Origin: Peribacillus sp. FSL P2-0133
Lineage (GTDB): Bacteria; Bacillota; Bacilli; Bacillales; DSM-1321
DNA length: 64,000 nt
Assembly: GCF_037975445.1 (NCBI RefSeq)
Contig: NZ_CP150254.1
Location: forward strand, 1,672,001 to 1,736,000
Direction: 5' to 3'
The position numbers and the translations under genes are program-made. The notes beneath the pieces are model-generated. The model made no database searches, was not told the origin of the DNA, and saw nothing but the letters and a program-made list of their open reading frames with translations. Below are positions 37,169 to 47,023 of this stretch, one piece after another (the stretch's first letter is position 1; the number at the start of each line of letters is the position of its first letter).

Positions 37169-39076
37169 GTGCAATCCATAACAAGCGGCAAACCCGTTTC
37201 TTCACCCATTGAAGTAAAAGGATTTGTGAGTTTGAAAAACGGGCAAATCCTTATCGGGAAGGTGAATAAGGTTTTTCCTGACCAAACAGCCGAGGTACAG
37301 ATTGGCCATCAAAAAATGATTGCCAATCTCGAAATCCCGCTACGGTCAGGAGAAATGTACTGGTTTCAAGTGAGGCACCCAATAGAGGGGGGTGTCGTGT
37401 TAAAAGCTTTAGATTCCCCCGATTTGAACGTTTCCGGCTTAAAGGGAACGGCTGCGCAATTGATCGCTCATCTCGGCATGACGCCTGAACCGGCCGCTAC
37501 GAAACTTGCCGAATACCTCCTGACAAATCGGCTTCCGATAACCAAGGAAACCTTTCAGTCCGCTTTGCAATGGTTAAAAGCTGCTGATGCTGCAGAAGCT
37601 GGTCTACCTGTAATAAAATCGATGTTCATTCAGCAACTGCCATTTCTAAAAGATGTATTTGATGCATTATTTACACAGTACAAAGGTGAACCTTTCCACA
37701 AACTACTCAGTGTCTTCAAGCAACAGCTGCAAGATGTCGGGGCAGTAACGAGGACGGCCGTCAAGCTTATGGATGTATTGGACTCTTTACATGTTGTTAA
37801 ACAGAACCAGCTCCAACAAAATGGTTTGCAAAACCTAGTGGCCGCTTGGCTGGATCCCGCTTCAACGCCAGAAATGAAATCCGGTGCATTTTCCCTGCTT
37901 CAAAAGACGGGTTTAATTCCAAAGGGAATTACAGAATCTGTCTTTCTGGAAAACTTAATGGATGGAGCTGAGGCAAGGTCCGGTATGGCCAAGATTTCAG
38001 TGATTGATAAATTACACCAAGGATTGCAGTTGCTATCCGGGGCAAAAAGCGGTGCATTTGCAAAAGTTGCAGAGATCGAAACGACCATTAATCGCATATT
38101 TAACGGTCATGATCACCTGCCAGCTGATATCCACTCGATACAGAGAAAAAACATTTCTGCAGAAAAACTTTCCCCTCATGCCTTTCATTTACTCCAGAGT
38201 GCTTTTACCGAAGCAACAGCTAAAAAGGCAATAGGCGGAAAAAAAGAAGTGAATGACCTTATAGGCTACTTGAATATGGATACAGAGCAAATAGAGGAGT
38301 CGAAGGGTAAGGTGGCTGAATTACTGTTTCAGTCGCTTAATAAGCTTCCTGAAGCCCGATACGTTAGGATTAATGAGAAGCTTGTCCTTTCACATCTACT
38401 GGAAGCCGAGTTTCAAACAATCGATTTCACCAATGGGCCTTCCGTTGCACACCAACTAAAAGAAATGACCAAGGTCCTTGGCCTTCAGCTGGAACATGCA
38501 CTCATTAATCTTTCTGGAGATGATATGAAGGAGATCCCGAATGATTTAGAGACACTTAAACCGCTGCTGCTTAAATTGCTGAATGAGCAAATTCCGGCAT
38601 CTATCAAGGAAATGGCAGAACAAATCCTAAATCGGATTACTGCGCAACAGATCCTTTCACAGGAAAATGGGCCGATTCAGAATTTGCTCCTGACACTTCC
38701 ACTCAATTTGGGATCGATTCAAACGGACCTAACTTTACAATGGAGCGGAAGGAAAACAAAAGATGGCAAAATAGACCCGGATTACTGCCGAGTCCTATTT
38801 TATTTAGAATTGGAACGTCTTAAAGAAACGGTCATCGACATGCAGGTTCAAAACCGAATCATAAAAGTGACGGTCATCAATGGGCATGGTGCGGTCCTTG
38901 AAGAGGCAGCCGGTCAATATCTTGACATCCTAAGAGAGAATCTCGGAAAAATGGATTACAGATTATCAGGGGTTTCATTTGTAAAACCCGTGAATGAAAA
39001 AGAGCGGGACCTAAGGGTAAAACCGATTCCTTTTTCAGAAGCCGGTCCATATAGCGGAGTGGATATTCGAATATGA
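37169..39076 (+). CDS. ylqG: YlqG-type protein with FliK-like C-terminal domain
   Basis: About 635 residues, related by position to Bacillus YlqG; function unknown. The N-terminal 85 residues are beta-rich (GKVNKVFPDQTAEVQIG). The middle is helical and variable. The C-terminal ~100 residues (LPLNLGSIQTDLTLQW ... YLDILRENLGKMDYRLSGVSF) resemble the hook-length-control (FliK) C-terminal domain, which contacts FlhB. The next gene, overlapping by 4 bases, encodes an FlhB C-terminal homologue, which supports a secretion-switch role by inference. GTG start; GTG 37166 is an alternative. AAGGGGGG is the ribosome binding site. Confidence 0.75.
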   Translation: MQSITSGKPVSSPIEVKGFVSLKNGQILIGKVNKVFPDQTAEVQIGHQKMIANLEIPLRSGEMYWFQVRHPIEGGVVLKALDSPDLNVSGLKGTAAQLIAHLGMTPEPAATKLAEYLLTNRLPITKETFQSALQWLKAADAAEAGLPVIKSMFIQQLPFLKDVFDALFTQYKGEPFHKLLSVFKQQLQDVGAVTRTAVKLMDVLDSLHVVKQNQLQQNGLQNLVAAWLDPASTPEMKSGAFSLLQKTGLIPKGITESVFLENLMDGAEARSGMAKISVIDKLHQGLQLLSGAKSGAFAKVAEIETTINRIFNGHDHLPADIHSIQRKNISAEKLSPHAFHLLQSAFTEATAKKAIGGKKEVNDLIGYLNMDTEQIEESKGKVAELLFQSLNKLPEARYVRINEKLVLSHLLEAEFQTIDFTNGPSVAHQLKEMTKVLGLQLEHALINLSGDDMKEIPNDLETLKPLLLKLLNEQIPASIKEMAEQILNRITAQQILSQENGPIQNLLLTLPLNLGSIQTDLTLQWSGRKTKDGKIDPDYCRVLFYLELERLKETVIDMQVQNRIIKVTVINGHGAVLEEAAGQYLDILRENLGKMDYRLSGVSFVKPVNEKERDLRVKPIPFSEAGPYSGVDIRI

Positions 39077-39345
39077 TAAATGATCTACGAAAAGAAGCCA
39101 TTGCCTTAAAGTATGATCAAAGAACATCCAAAGCGCCCGTCATATTGGCGAAGGGGAAAGGTAAAACGGCTGAAAAAATTCTGGAAAAGGCCATGAAACT
39201 GGATATACCGGTCCAGAGGGACGAATCGCTTGCTGCACTTTTAGGTCAATTTGATATAAATCAAACGATTCCCGAAGAATTATATGGAGCAGTTGCAGAG
39301 GTATTTGCATTCATTTATAAAGTTGACAAAGAAAAGAATCGGTAG
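39073..39345 (+). CDS. ylqH: FlhB C-terminal domain homologue YlqH
   Basis: 90-residue soluble protein equal to the cytoplasmic tail of the flagellar export gate protein FlhB (EscU/YscU family): EAIALKYDQRTSKAPVILAKGKGKTAEKI. The NPTH self-cleavage motif of FlhB is not present; the protein begins just after where it would be, like the cleaved C-terminal fragment. ATG overlaps the ylqG stop (ATGA). Role in export specificity is inferred. Confidence 0.85.
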   Translation: MINDLRKEAIALKYDQRTSKAPVILAKGKGKTAEKILEKAMKLDIPVQRDESLAALLGQFDINQTIPEELYGAVAEVFAFIYKVDKEKNR

Positions 39346-39456
39346 GATCCTAGTTTTCCATGTGATTTCACCAAATGGAGTTCTGTTGGTTTATGTAGAA
39401 TATTAGGGAAATCACTGGTGTATTTTCATTATATTAAAAAAATACTAAACTATTAA

Positions 39457-39496
39457 CAAAAGGACAAGGCAATGGCTTTGTCCTTTTGCTTTTATT
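39457..39496 (+). terminator. Strong terminator after ylqH
   Basis: CAAAAGGACAAGGC (39457-39470) pairs with GCTTTGTCCTTTTG (39475-39488) over 14 bp with one G-T pair and an AATG loop, then CTTTTATTT. It lies 110 bases after ylqH; the stretch between holds nothing else recognisable. Confidence 0.88.
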
Positions 39497-39566
39497 TAGG
39501 GTCAGTCAAAGGATAACCGTAATTTCTCATGAAAAGATCTCTGAGTCAATGATGAAAAGGCTTTTA

Positions 39567-39580
39567 TGATAGCGTTTTCA
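39567..39580 (+). promoter_or_regulatory. CcpA binding site (cre) upstream of sucCD
   Basis: TGATAGCGTTTTCA matches the cre consensus TGWNANCGNTNWCA at every defined position. It is 93 bases upstream of the candidate sucC -35 box. CcpA with HPr-Ser-P would repress the TCA-cycle operon during growth on sugars. The distance is larger than for a classic roadblock site. Confidence 0.7.
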
Positions 39581-39640
39581 CTAGATTTATAACAGTAATG
39601 ACTTTTTTGTACAGAGCAAAAATAAATGATTTTAATAAGA

Positions 39641-39668
39641 AAAAAACCAACCGCAAAGAAGGTTTTTT
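39641..39668 (+). terminator. A/T-rich hairpin before the sucC promoter
   Basis: AAAAAACC (39641-39648) pairs with GGTTTTTT (39661-39668) around 12 bases. A-run and T-run suit a weak two-way terminator that protects the sucC promoter from readthrough. Confidence 0.4.
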
Positions 39669-39672
39669 CCAT

Positions 39673-39700
39673 TTTACACAGGGGTATGGAAGTATATTAT
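39673..39700 (+). promoter_or_regulatory. Candidate promoter of sucCD
   Basis: TTTACA (39673-39678) with TATTAT (39695-39700) at 16-base spacing; a perfect TATAAT (39698-39703) overlaps at 19-base spacing. The leader to sucC is about 115 bases, A/T-rich, with no clear riboswitch. Confidence 0.5.
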
Positions 39701-39822
39701 AATAATATTTTAAAAATTTTGTGAAAGAAAATTATGCACGAAGGAGAATTTTGTTGTAATATGATAGAGAAAACACGCATTAAATTCCGAAGTTGTTTTT
39801 TAGTAGATAAGGAGGATGGGAA

Positions 39823-40983
39823 ATGAATATCCATGAGTATCAGGGGAAAGAGATATTGCGACAATACGGGGTATCCGTTCCAAATGGCCGGGTTGCCTTT
39901 ACTGTTGATGAAGCAGTGGAAGCAGCGAAGGAGTTAGGTACGGAAGTTGTTGTCGTAAAAGCTCAAATTCATGCGGGCGGCCGCGGGAAAGCCGGCGGAG
40001 TCAAGGTAGCGAAGAATCTTGATGAAGCACGTACATATGCAGAAGAAATTCTTGGCAAGACGTTGGTGACCCATCAAACAGGACCTGCAGGCAAGGAAGT
40101 TAAGCGTTTACTTATTGAAGAGGGCTGCGACATTACGAAAGAGTATTATATCGGGCTGGTCCTTGACCGTGCTACGAACAGTGTCGTGTTGATGGCTTCT
40201 GAAGAAGGCGGAACGGAAATTGAGGAAGTGGCCGAAAAGACGCCAGAGAAAATTTTCAAAGAAGTAATCGATCCGGTTGTCGGCCTGACGGGCTTCCAAG
40301 CACGGAGAATTGCATTCAATATCAATATTCCGGCTTCACTTATAAATAAAGCTTCCAAGCTGATGGTTAACTTATATACTGCTTTCGTTGAAAAAGATTG
40401 CTCAATCGCAGAAATCAACCCATTAGTGGTTACGGGCGACGGCAATGTAATGGCACTTGATGCTAAATTGAATTTTGATGATAATGCGATTTACCGCCAA
40501 AAAGACATCGCGGAATTCCGTGATTTGGATGAAGAGGATGCAAAAGAGATTGAAGCATCCAAACATGGCCTTAGTTACATATCGCTTGACGGAAATATCG
40601 GATGCATGGTTAATGGTGCCGGGCTTGCTATGGCGACGATGGACATCATTAAACATTATATGGGAGATCCGGCTAACTTCCTTGACGTTGGTGGCGGCGC
40701 CACTGAGGAAAAAGTGAAAGAGGCTTTCAAAATCATCCTTTCCGATAAAAATGTTAAAGGCATCTTCGTTAATATCTTCGGAGGAATCATGAAATGTGAC
40801 ATCATCGCAACAGGCGTCGTGGCTGCTGCTAAAGAGCTTGGCCTGGATGTCCCTCTTGTTGTTCGTCTTGAAGGAACGAATGTGGACCTTGGCAAAAAGA
40901 TTCTAAAAGAGTCAGGTTTAAATATTACGGCTGCTGAATCAATGGCTGATGGAGCACAAAAAATAGTATCACTTGTAGGATAA
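39823..40983 (+). CDS. sucC: Succinyl-CoA ligase (ADP-forming), beta subunit
   Basis: TCA-cycle step converting succinyl-CoA to succinate with ATP formation. ATP-grasp domain starts [33 protein letters not shown] and AEINPLVVT contribute to nucleotide and Mg binding; the C-terminal flavodoxin-like domain has [13 protein letters not shown]. 386 aa. AAGGAGGATGGG ribosome binding site; sucD follows in 18 bases. Confidence 0.98.
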   Translation: MNIHEYQGKEILRQYGVSVPNGRVAFTVDEAVEAAKELGTEVVVVKAQIHAGGRGKAGGVKVAKNLDEARTYAEEILGKTLVTHQTGPAGKEVKRLLIEEGCDITKEYYIGLVLDRATNSVVLMASEEGGTEIEEVAEKTPEKIFKEVIDPVVGLTGFQARRIAFNINIPASLINKASKLMVNLYTAFVEKDCSIAEINPLVVTGDGNVMALDAKLNFDDNAIYRQKDIAEFRDLDEEDAKEIEASKHGLSYISLDGNIGCMVNGAGLAMATMDIIKHYMGDPANFLDVGGGATEEKVKEAFKIILSDKNVKGIFVNIFGGIMKCDIIATGVVAAAKELGLDVPLVVRLEGTNVDLGKKILKESGLNITAAESMADGAQKIVSLVG

Positions 40984-41001
40984 TAGGCAGGGGGGAACAT
41001 A

Positions 41002-41904
41002 ATGAGCGTTTATATTAATAAAGATACGAAAGTGATCGTTCAGGGAATCACTGGTGCAACAGCATTATTTCATACAAAACAAATGTTGGAATACGGCACG
41101 AAAATCGTTGGAGGAGTCACTCCGGGTAAAGGTGGAACAGAGGCGGAAGGGGTACCTGTATTCAATACAGTTTCCGAAGCTGTCACTGAAACCGGAGCGA
41201 ATGCTTCCGTTATCTATGTACCGGCGCCATTTGCTGCTGATGCAATTCTGGAAGCCGTAGACGCAGAACTTGATCTTGTCATTTGTATCACGGAACATAT
41301 TCCTGTCCTGGATATGGTCAAGGTTAAGCGGTACATGGAAGGCAAAAAAACTCGCTTGATCGGACCGAACTGCCCAGGTGTCATTACTCCTGAAGAGTGT
41401 AAGATTGGTATCATGCCAGGATATATCCACAAAAAAGGCCATGTAGGTGTAGTTTCACGTTCTGGAACTTTAACGTACGAAGCTGTTCACCAATTATCGC
41501 AAGCAGGCATCGGGCAATCTTCGGCTGTCGGTATCGGTGGGGATCCAGTTAATGGAACGGATTTCATTGACGTATTGAAGGCATTCAATGATGATCCGGA
41601 AACACATGCTGTGATTATGATCGGGGAAATCGGCGGAACGGCAGAAGAAGAAGCAGCAATCTGGGTGAAGGAAAATATGACTAAGCCAGTTGTTGGTTTC
41701 ATTGGTGGCCGTACGGCTCCTGCCGGTAAACGCATGGGACATGCTGGTGCCATTATCTCAGGAGGAAAAGGAACTGCTGACGAGAAAATCCGCGTTATGA
41801 ACGAATGTGGAATTAAAGTTGCCGAAACTCCATCCGTAATGGGTGAAACATTGATTTCCGTCTTGAAAGAAAAAGAGATATACGAACCTTGTAAAACACA
41901 TTAA
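41002..41904 (+). CDS. sucD: Succinyl-CoA ligase (ADP-forming), alpha subunit
   Basis: CoA-binding and phosphohistidine subunit. The N-terminal CoA domain has [21 protein letters not shown]247 in [17 protein letters not shown] is the phosphorylated residue. 300 aa. GGGGGG ribosome binding site; terminator 9 bases after the stop. Confidence 0.98.
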   Translation: MSVYINKDTKVIVQGITGATALFHTKQMLEYGTKIVGGVTPGKGGTEAEGVPVFNTVSEAVTETGANASVIYVPAPFAADAILEAVDAELDLVICITEHIPVLDMVKVKRYMEGKKTRLIGPNCPGVITPEECKIGIMPGYIHKKGHVGVVSRSGTLTYEAVHQLSQAGIGQSSAVGIGGDPVNGTDFIDVLKAFNDDPETHAVIMIGEIGGTAEEEAAIWVKENMTKPVVGFIGGRTAPAGKRMGHAGAIISGGKGTADEKIRVMNECGIKVAETPSVMGETLISVLKEKEIYEPCKTH

Positions 41905-41913
41905 TTTAAGCTG

Positions 41914-41946
41914 GGCCGACCTTTTTTTGGGTCGGTCTTATTTTCC
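41914..41946 (+). terminator. Terminator after sucD
   Basis: GGCCGACC (41914-41921) pairs with GGTCGGTC (41930-41937) with one G-T pair around a T-rich loop, followed by TTATTTT. Confidence 0.85.
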
Positions 41947-42022
41947 TCCAATTTCCTCGGGAAACACCTAGTACATCACTATCAACCTACCACTAAAAAT
42001 ATCCGATTAGGGGCGTTTCAAA

Positions 42023-42889
42023 TTGAATAAAAAAGAAAAGTTAATCCATCTCCATCATTGCCGCGGGGCAGGATGGAAATCAATCCAAACAATCATGTCC
42101 AAAGACCCGTCATTATCTTCCCTGTTCACGACGGATTACGTTGAATGGGCAAAAATGCTCCCTATCCCTTCAAATAAGCTTAACCTCTTTTTCAAAGATT
42201 TACATTCACTCAATACCATCGATAAACTTAAAAATTACGAAGATAGCCAAATCCATTGTTTGACGATCTTCGATGATGAATATCCTTTTTTGCTGAAGCA
42301 AATATTCGATCCTCCGTGGGTTCTTTATTATAAAGGTGATACGAAGCTTTTAACAAGGAAGAATACGCTAGGTGTTGTTGGAACACGTAAGCCAACCTCG
42401 TATGGTCTGGAGGCCTTAAAATCGATTCTATTACCGCTTGTAAAGAAAAAGTTCGTGATCATAAGCGGAGTGGCGGCTGGAATCGATGCAGAGTCACATA
42501 AGATCACATTAAGGGGAGGCGGAGATACGGTTGGGGTTTTAGGAGGGGGGCTTATGCAAATATATCCGAAATTCAATGTTACCCTTGCTAAAGAAATCAT
42601 CAATAAAGGCCTGCTTATATCTGAGACTCCACCGGAAATGAAGGCGGAACCTTGGATGTTTCCGCTTAGGAATCGAATCATCAGTGGATTATCACAGGGA
42701 GTATTCGTGGTCGAGGCAAAAGAAAGAAGCGGTTCCCTTATTACGGCACAAGCTGCTTTGGAACACGGCAGGGAGGTATTTGCGCTTCCAGGCAATGTTA
42801 CGAGCCCTGAATCACTGGGGACCAATCAATTGATTTCCGATGGTGCCAAACTTGTTTTGAGTTACAGGCAGATCGAGGAAGAGTTTTGA
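42023..42889 (+). CDS. dprA: DNA processing protein DprA
   Basis: Loads RecA on incoming single-stranded DNA during natural transformation. The Rossmann-like domain carries GVVGTRKPTSYG, ISGVAAGIDAESH, GVLGGGLMQIYP, FPLRNRIISGLSQ and ERSGSLITA. 288 aa; the C-terminus (RQIEEEF) is about ten residues shorter than B. subtilis DprA. TTG start, 9 bases after AGGGG. Downstream the +1 frame stays open for 40 codons with protein-like composition (see findings). Confidence 0.95.
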   Translation: MNKKEKLIHLHHCRGAGWKSIQTIMSKDPSLSSLFTTDYVEWAKMLPIPSNKLNLFFKDLHSLNTIDKLKNYEDSQIHCLTIFDDEYPFLLKQIFDPPWVLYYKGDTKLLTRKNTLGVVGTRKPTSYGLEALKSILLPLVKKKFVIISGVAAGIDAESHKITLRGGGDTVGVLGGGLMQIYPKFNVTLAKEIINKGLLISETPPEMKAEPWMFPLRNRIISGLSQGVFVVEAKERSGSLITAQAALEHGREVFALPGNVTSPESLGTNQLISDGAKLVLSYRQIEEEF

Positions 42890-43084
42890 ACAATATAATA
42901 TAGAAGATAGACGGAGAATCAAACGGGAAAAAAGAAAAAAAGGTGCTTTTTTAGAAGGATGGGTTGAATTATTAGACAAAAAGGTTGAAAATATTGTAAA
43001 ACTGTTATAAGTTTTGCAAATGGCACCTCTTGTCAAAATACCTATTAATAAATGAATCAGCATGCTTTGAAAAGTAAAGAGGTG

Positions 43085-43114
43085 TTGACAAATGATTTTT
43101 GAATGATTAATAAT
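43085..43114 (+). promoter_or_regulatory. Promoter of topA
   Basis: Perfect -35 TTGACA (43085-43090), 18-base spacer, AATAAT (43109-43114). Lies 40 bases upstream of the topA start. No terminator was found between dprA and topA. Confidence 0.6.
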
Positions 43115-43154
43115 AGTGAAGATTTATATTACCTCTTTGAGGAGGATTTATTGG

Positions 43155-45230
43155 ATGTCAGAATACTTAGTGATTGTGGAATCGCCCGCAAAGGCGAAAA
43201 CAATAGAACGTTACTTGGGAAAAAAATATAAAGTAAAGGCTTCCATGGGGCATGTTCGAGATTTGCCTAAAAGTCAAATGGGTGTCGATGTTGAACATGA
43301 ATATGAACCTAAATATATAACTATCCGCGGCAAAGGCCCGGTTTTAAAAGAATTGAAAACCGCTGCGAAAAAAGCGAAAAAAATTTATCTCGCGGCTGAC
43401 CCCGACAGGGAAGGGGAAGCCATTGCCTGGCATTTGGCTCACAGTCTTGATGTTGACGTTAACTCAGATTGCCGCGTGGTATTCAACGAGATCACGAAAG
43501 AGGCTATCAAAGAATCATTTAAATCGCCGAGGCCAATAAATATGAAATTGGTTGATGCCCAGCAGGCAAGAAGGATCTTGGATCGTTTAGTCGGATACAA
43601 TATAAGCCCGCTTTTGTGGAAAAAGGTGAAAAAAGGCTTAAGCGCAGGACGGGTCCAATCGGTTGCTGTACGGATGATCATTGACCGGGAGAAGGAGATC
43701 AAAGATTTTATCCCGGAAGAGTATTGGACAATCAAGGCTGATTTTGTAAAAGGAAAAGAACAGTTTGAAGGTTCCTTCTTCAGCCTTGGCGGCGAGAAGA
43801 AGGAATTAAATACCGAAGAGGACGTCAAAAAAGTGCTCGCTTCTTTAAATGGCGGCGAATTTACGATAGGAGCTGTGGCTAAAAAGGAAAGAAGGCGCAA
43901 TCCAGCTTCCCCTTTTACAACTTCTTCCCTGCAACAGGAAGCGGCACGTAAATTGAATTTCCGTGCAAAGAAAACCATGATGCTTGCTCAGCAGCTTTAT
44001 GAAGGAATCGAGCTTGGCAAGGAAGGTACAGTCGGGTTAATCACTTATATGAGAACCGATTCAACCCGGATTTCCGATGTTGCGAAAGAGGAAGTCCATA
44101 CCTTCATTCAAAATAATTATGGTAAAGATTATGTTCAGGTTGAACAGCGCAAGGAGAAAAAACAAACTAATGCCCAGGACGCCCATGAAGCAGTCAGGCC
44201 AACAAGCACATTACGTGAACCGGGTGTAGTCAAGGAGTTCTTATCCAGAGATCAATTCCGTCTTTATAAATTGATATGGGAACGATTCGTTTCTAGTCAA
44301 ATGTCTTCGGCAGTCATGGATACGATGAGCATCGACCTGCATAACGAAGATGTCATCTTCAGGGCAAATGGTTCAAAAATTAAATTTCCGGGTTTCATGA
44401 AGGTATATGTTGAAGGGTCCGATGACTCGGTGGAAGAAAAGGAAAATGCACTTCCGGATGTGAAAAAAGGAGATCAATTCTTTTCAAAAGATATCGAGCC
44501 GAAGCAGCATTTCACACAGCCTCCGCCCCGATATACTGAAGCCCGTCTTGTCAAAACCCTAGAGGAACTGGGAATAGGCCGTCCTTCTACATATGCCCCT
44601 ACCTTGGATACGATTCAAAAACGGGGCTATGTTACCTTGGATAATAAACGGTTCATCCCGACAGAGCTTGGTGAGATCGTTCTTGAATTGATACGCGAAT
44701 TCTTCCCGGATATTCTTGATGCAGAGTTCACTGCCAAGATGGAACAGGAATTCGACAGCGTCGAGGAAGGCAGTATCGAATGGATAAAGGTCATTGATGA
44801 ATTTTATAAAGAATTTGCAGTTCATCTGGCTAAAGCCGAAGTCGAGATGGAGAAAATTGAAATTAAAGATGAACCTGCTGGTGAAGATTGCGTGGAATGC
44901 GGACATGGGATGGTCTTTAAGATGGGGCGTTATGGAAAGTTCATGGCATGCAGTAATTTCCCGGATTGCCGTAACACAAAGCCAATCGTTAAAGAAATCG
45001 GTGTCAAATGCCCAAAATGTAAAGAAGGAAACATCATTGAAAGGAAAAGTAAAAAACGCCGCATATTTTACGGGTGTGATACCTACCCTGGATGTGACTT
45101 CATATCATGGGATAAACCATTGCCGCGGAGTTGTCCAAAATGTGAAGGTACACTTGTTGAGAAAAAACTCAAAAAAGGCGTCCAGGTCCAGTGTATGGAT
45201 TGTGATTTCAAAGAAATGCCCCAAGCATAG
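43155..45230 (+). CDS. topA: DNA topoisomerase I
   Basis: Type IA topoisomerase that relaxes negative supercoils. The N-terminal Toprim domain has [17 protein letters not shown] and [15 protein letters not shown]; the active-site tyrosine is Y298 in TYMRTDSTR. Three C-terminal zinc ribbons (CVECG...CSNFPDC, CPKCK...CDTYPGC, CPKCEG...CMDC) end the protein. 691 aa, equal to B. subtilis. Start at ATG 43155, 8 bases after GAGGAGGA. The 39-base open extension upstream is not coding. Confidence 0.98.
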   Translation: MSEYLVIVESPAKAKTIERYLGKKYKVKASMGHVRDLPKSQMGVDVEHEYEPKYITIRGKGPVLKELKTAAKKAKKIYLAADPDREGEAIAWHLAHSLDVDVNSDCRVVFNEITKEAIKESFKSPRPINMKLVDAQQARRILDRLVGYNISPLLWKKVKKGLSAGRVQSVAVRMIIDREKEIKDFIPEEYWTIKADFVKGKEQFEGSFFSLGGEKKELNTEEDVKKVLASLNGGEFTIGAVAKKERRRNPASPFTTSSLQQEAARKLNFRAKKTMMLAQQLYEGIELGKEGTVGLITYMRTDSTRISDVAKEEVHTFIQNNYGKDYVQVEQRKEKKQTNAQDAHEAVRPTSTLREPGVVKEFLSRDQFRLYKLIWERFVSSQMSSAVMDTMSIDLHNEDVIFRANGSKIKFPGFMKVYVEGSDDSVEEKENALPDVKKGDQFFSKDIEPKQHFTQPPPRYTEARLVKTLEELGIGRPSTYAPTLDTIQKRGYVTLDNKRFIPTELGEIVLELIREFFPDILDAEFTAKMEQEFDSVEEGSIEWIKVIDEFYKEFAVHLAKAEVEMEKIEIKDEPAGEDCVECGHGMVFKMGRYGKFMACSNFPDCRNTKPIVKEIGVKCPKCKEGNIIERKSKKRRIFYGCDTYPGCDFISWDKPLPRSCPKCEGTLVEKKLKKGVQVQCMDCDFKEMPQA

Positions 45231-45291
45231 AAAAGACCGTGAAATCGTTTACTTTCCCTGTGAATTATCGAAAAACCCTAAATATAAATTG

Positions 45292-45315
45292 ACTCGGCAT
45301 CTGCCGGGTTTCTTT
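45292..45315 (+). terminator. Terminator after topA
   Basis: ACTCGGC (45292-45298) pairs with GCCGGGT (45303-45309) around ATCT, with one G-T pair, followed by TTCTTTA. The region 45316-45656 up to trmFO has no other gene; it is A/T-rich with a candidate promoter. Confidence 0.7.
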
Positions 45316-45534
45316 ATGTTCAGGAAAGTATGATATCATGATAATATGTGGATTCGCTTCCAAGAAGAAAATGGATAAAGCTTGAAACTTTTTTATTTAG
45401 GCCATGTGATGTAAAATTCAGTGGACAAGTACATTCTTTTAAAGATATAATTCCTATTTGCGTCCGTTACCCTTTTTAAAAAGATGGATTGCAGGAAGAA
45501 TGCCGGCTTTGTGGCATATGCTTTAAAATTATCG

Positions 45535-45563
45535 TTAGCAGGAATGAGTATTTCGGGTATAAA
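45535..45563 (+). promoter_or_regulatory. Candidate promoter of trmFO
   Basis: TTAGCA (45535-45540), 17-base spacer, TATAAA (45558-45563). The ~85-base leader holds an 8-bp inverted repeat (ATAGATAT 45567-45574, ATATCTAT 45632-45639) that ends just before the GGAGGT ribosome binding site. Confidence 0.4.
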
Positions 45564-45656
45564 TACATAGATATCGTTAAAAATGAAAATTTTATGAAAG
45601 CAGTTTTAATGATAAATGATCCTGTCTTATCATATCTATACATGGAGGTTCGAAAA

Positions 45657-46964
45657 ATGAAAGAAACAAAAGTAAGTGTAATCGGTGCTGGGCTTGCCGG
45701 AAGTGAAGCGGCGTGGCAGTTAGCTAAAAGAGGAATTAAAGTCGATCTATATGAAATGCGCCCTGTAAAACAAACGCCAGCCCATCATACCGATAAATTC
45801 GCTGAACTTGTTTGTTCCAATTCACTTCGGGCAAATACTTTAACAAATGCAGTTGGTGTATTAAAAGAAGAAATGCGTATCCTGGATTCGGTCATCATGT
45901 CCGCAGCAGATGCTTGTGCTGTACCGGCTGGCGGTGCTTTAGCTGTTGATCGTCATGAATTTGCCGGTCTTGTTACGGAAAGGGTCAAAAATCATCCAAA
46001 TGTGACGGTCATTAATGAAGAAGTGACGGAAATTCCGGAAGGTCCTACCGTCATTGCAACCGGTCCGCTTACAAGTCAGTCACTATCTGACAGCTTAAAG
46101 CAAATCATGGATGAAGAATACTTGTACTTCTATGATGCTGCCGCGCCAATTCTTGAAAAAGACAGCATCAACATGGATAAAGTATATTTGAAATCCCGTT
46201 ATGATAAAGGGGAAGCAGCTTATTTGAACTGTCCGATGACGGAAGAAGAGTTTGACCGCTTTTATGAAGCATTGATCGCTGCTGAAACAGTACCACTTAA
46301 AGAATTCGAAAAGGAAATCTTTTTTGAAGGCTGCATGCCCATTGAAGTGATGGCATCACGAGGGAAGAAAACAATGTTATTTGGTCCATTGAAGCCAGTT
46401 GGCTTAGAAGATCCAAAAACGGGAAAACGTCCTTTTGCAGTAGTTCAATTGCGTCAAGATGATGCGGCAGGAACACTTTACAATATTGTTGGTTTTCAGA
46501 CACATTTGAAATGGGGGCCGCAAAAAGAAGTATTGCAGCTTATACCTGGTTTGGAAAATGCGGAAATTGTGCGTTATGGAGTTATGCATCGAAACACATT
46601 CATAAACTCACCTAATGTATTGAAGCCTACGTATCAATTCAAGAATCGGGATGATTTATTCTTTGCCGGTCAGATGACTGGTGTCGAAGGGTATGTAGAA
46701 TCTGCTGCATCAGGACTTGTTGCAGGTATCAATGCTGCAAGGATCGTCCAAGGATTGGAGCCTATCATATTCCCTGCGGAGACGACGATGGGCAGCATGG
46801 CAAGGTATATAACGTCGACGAATGGTAAGAGCTTCCAACCGATGAATGCCAACTTTGGATTGCTTCCAGACCTAGAAGTGAGAATCAAATCAAAAAAAGA
46901 GCGGAACGAAACGCATGCTAAACGCGCTTTGGACACAATTCAGAACTTTGTGAAAAATTTGTAA
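45657..46964 (+). CDS. trmFO: tRNA (uracil-54-C5)-methyltransferase, folate/FAD-dependent TrmFO
   Basis: Makes ribothymidine at position 54 of tRNA using methylene-tetrahydrofolate and FADH2. FAD-binding [19 protein letters not shown] at the N-terminus; the catalytic cysteines C53 ([10 protein letters not shown]) and C226 ([10 protein letters not shown]) are both in the B. subtilis positions. 435 aa, identical in length to B. subtilis. Start at ATG 45657, 7 bases after GGAGGT; the frame is open for 168 bases upstream with no homology. Confidence 0.97.
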   Translation: MKETKVSVIGAGLAGSEAAWQLAKRGIKVDLYEMRPVKQTPAHHTDKFAELVCSNSLRANTLTNAVGVLKEEMRILDSVIMSAADACAVPAGGALAVDRHEFAGLVTERVKNHPNVTVINEEVTEIPEGPTVIATGPLTSQSLSDSLKQIMDEEYLYFYDAAAPILEKDSINMDKVYLKSRYDKGEAAYLNCPMTEEEFDRFYEALIAAETVPLKEFEKEIFFEGCMPIEVMASRGKKTMLFGPLKPVGLEDPKTGKRPFAVVQLRQDDAAGTLYNIVGFQTHLKWGPQKEVLQLIPGLENAEIVRYGVMHRNTFINSPNVLKPTYQFKNRDDLFFAGQMTGVEGYVESAASGLVAGINAARIVQGLEPIIFPAETTMGSMARYITSTNGKSFQPMNANFGLLPDLEVRIKSKKERNETHAKRALDTIQNFVKNL

Positions 46965-46969
46965 AATAT

Positions 46970-46998
46970 TTGCCTGCTGTTTTAAAGTATGATACTAT
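46970..46998 (+). promoter_or_regulatory. Promoter of xerC-hslV-hslU-codY
   Basis: TTGCCT (46970-46975), 17-base spacer, TACTAT (46993-46998) with TG at the extended -10 position. It starts six bases after the trmFO stop and matches the known cod operon layout. Confidence 0.65.
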
Positions 46999-47023
46999 TT
47001 ATTAGCCTTTGCGAGGTGTTTCC

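Noticed and set aside
43439..43978. 179-residue open frame on the minus strand within topA
   Set aside because: Antisense shadow of a long conserved gene; Ser/Leu-rich composition typical of reverse-strand translation.
44794..45333. 179-residue open frame overlapping the 3' end of topA
   Set aside because: It lies in another frame of the topA zinc-ribbon region, has no family-like motifs, and no ribosome binding site; topA itself is fully supported.
45489..45656. Open N-terminal extension of trmFO (56 residues)
   Set aside because: B. subtilis TrmFO begins exactly at the chosen Met, the catalytic C53 and C226 fall in the known positions, and a good ribosome binding site precedes ATG 45657.
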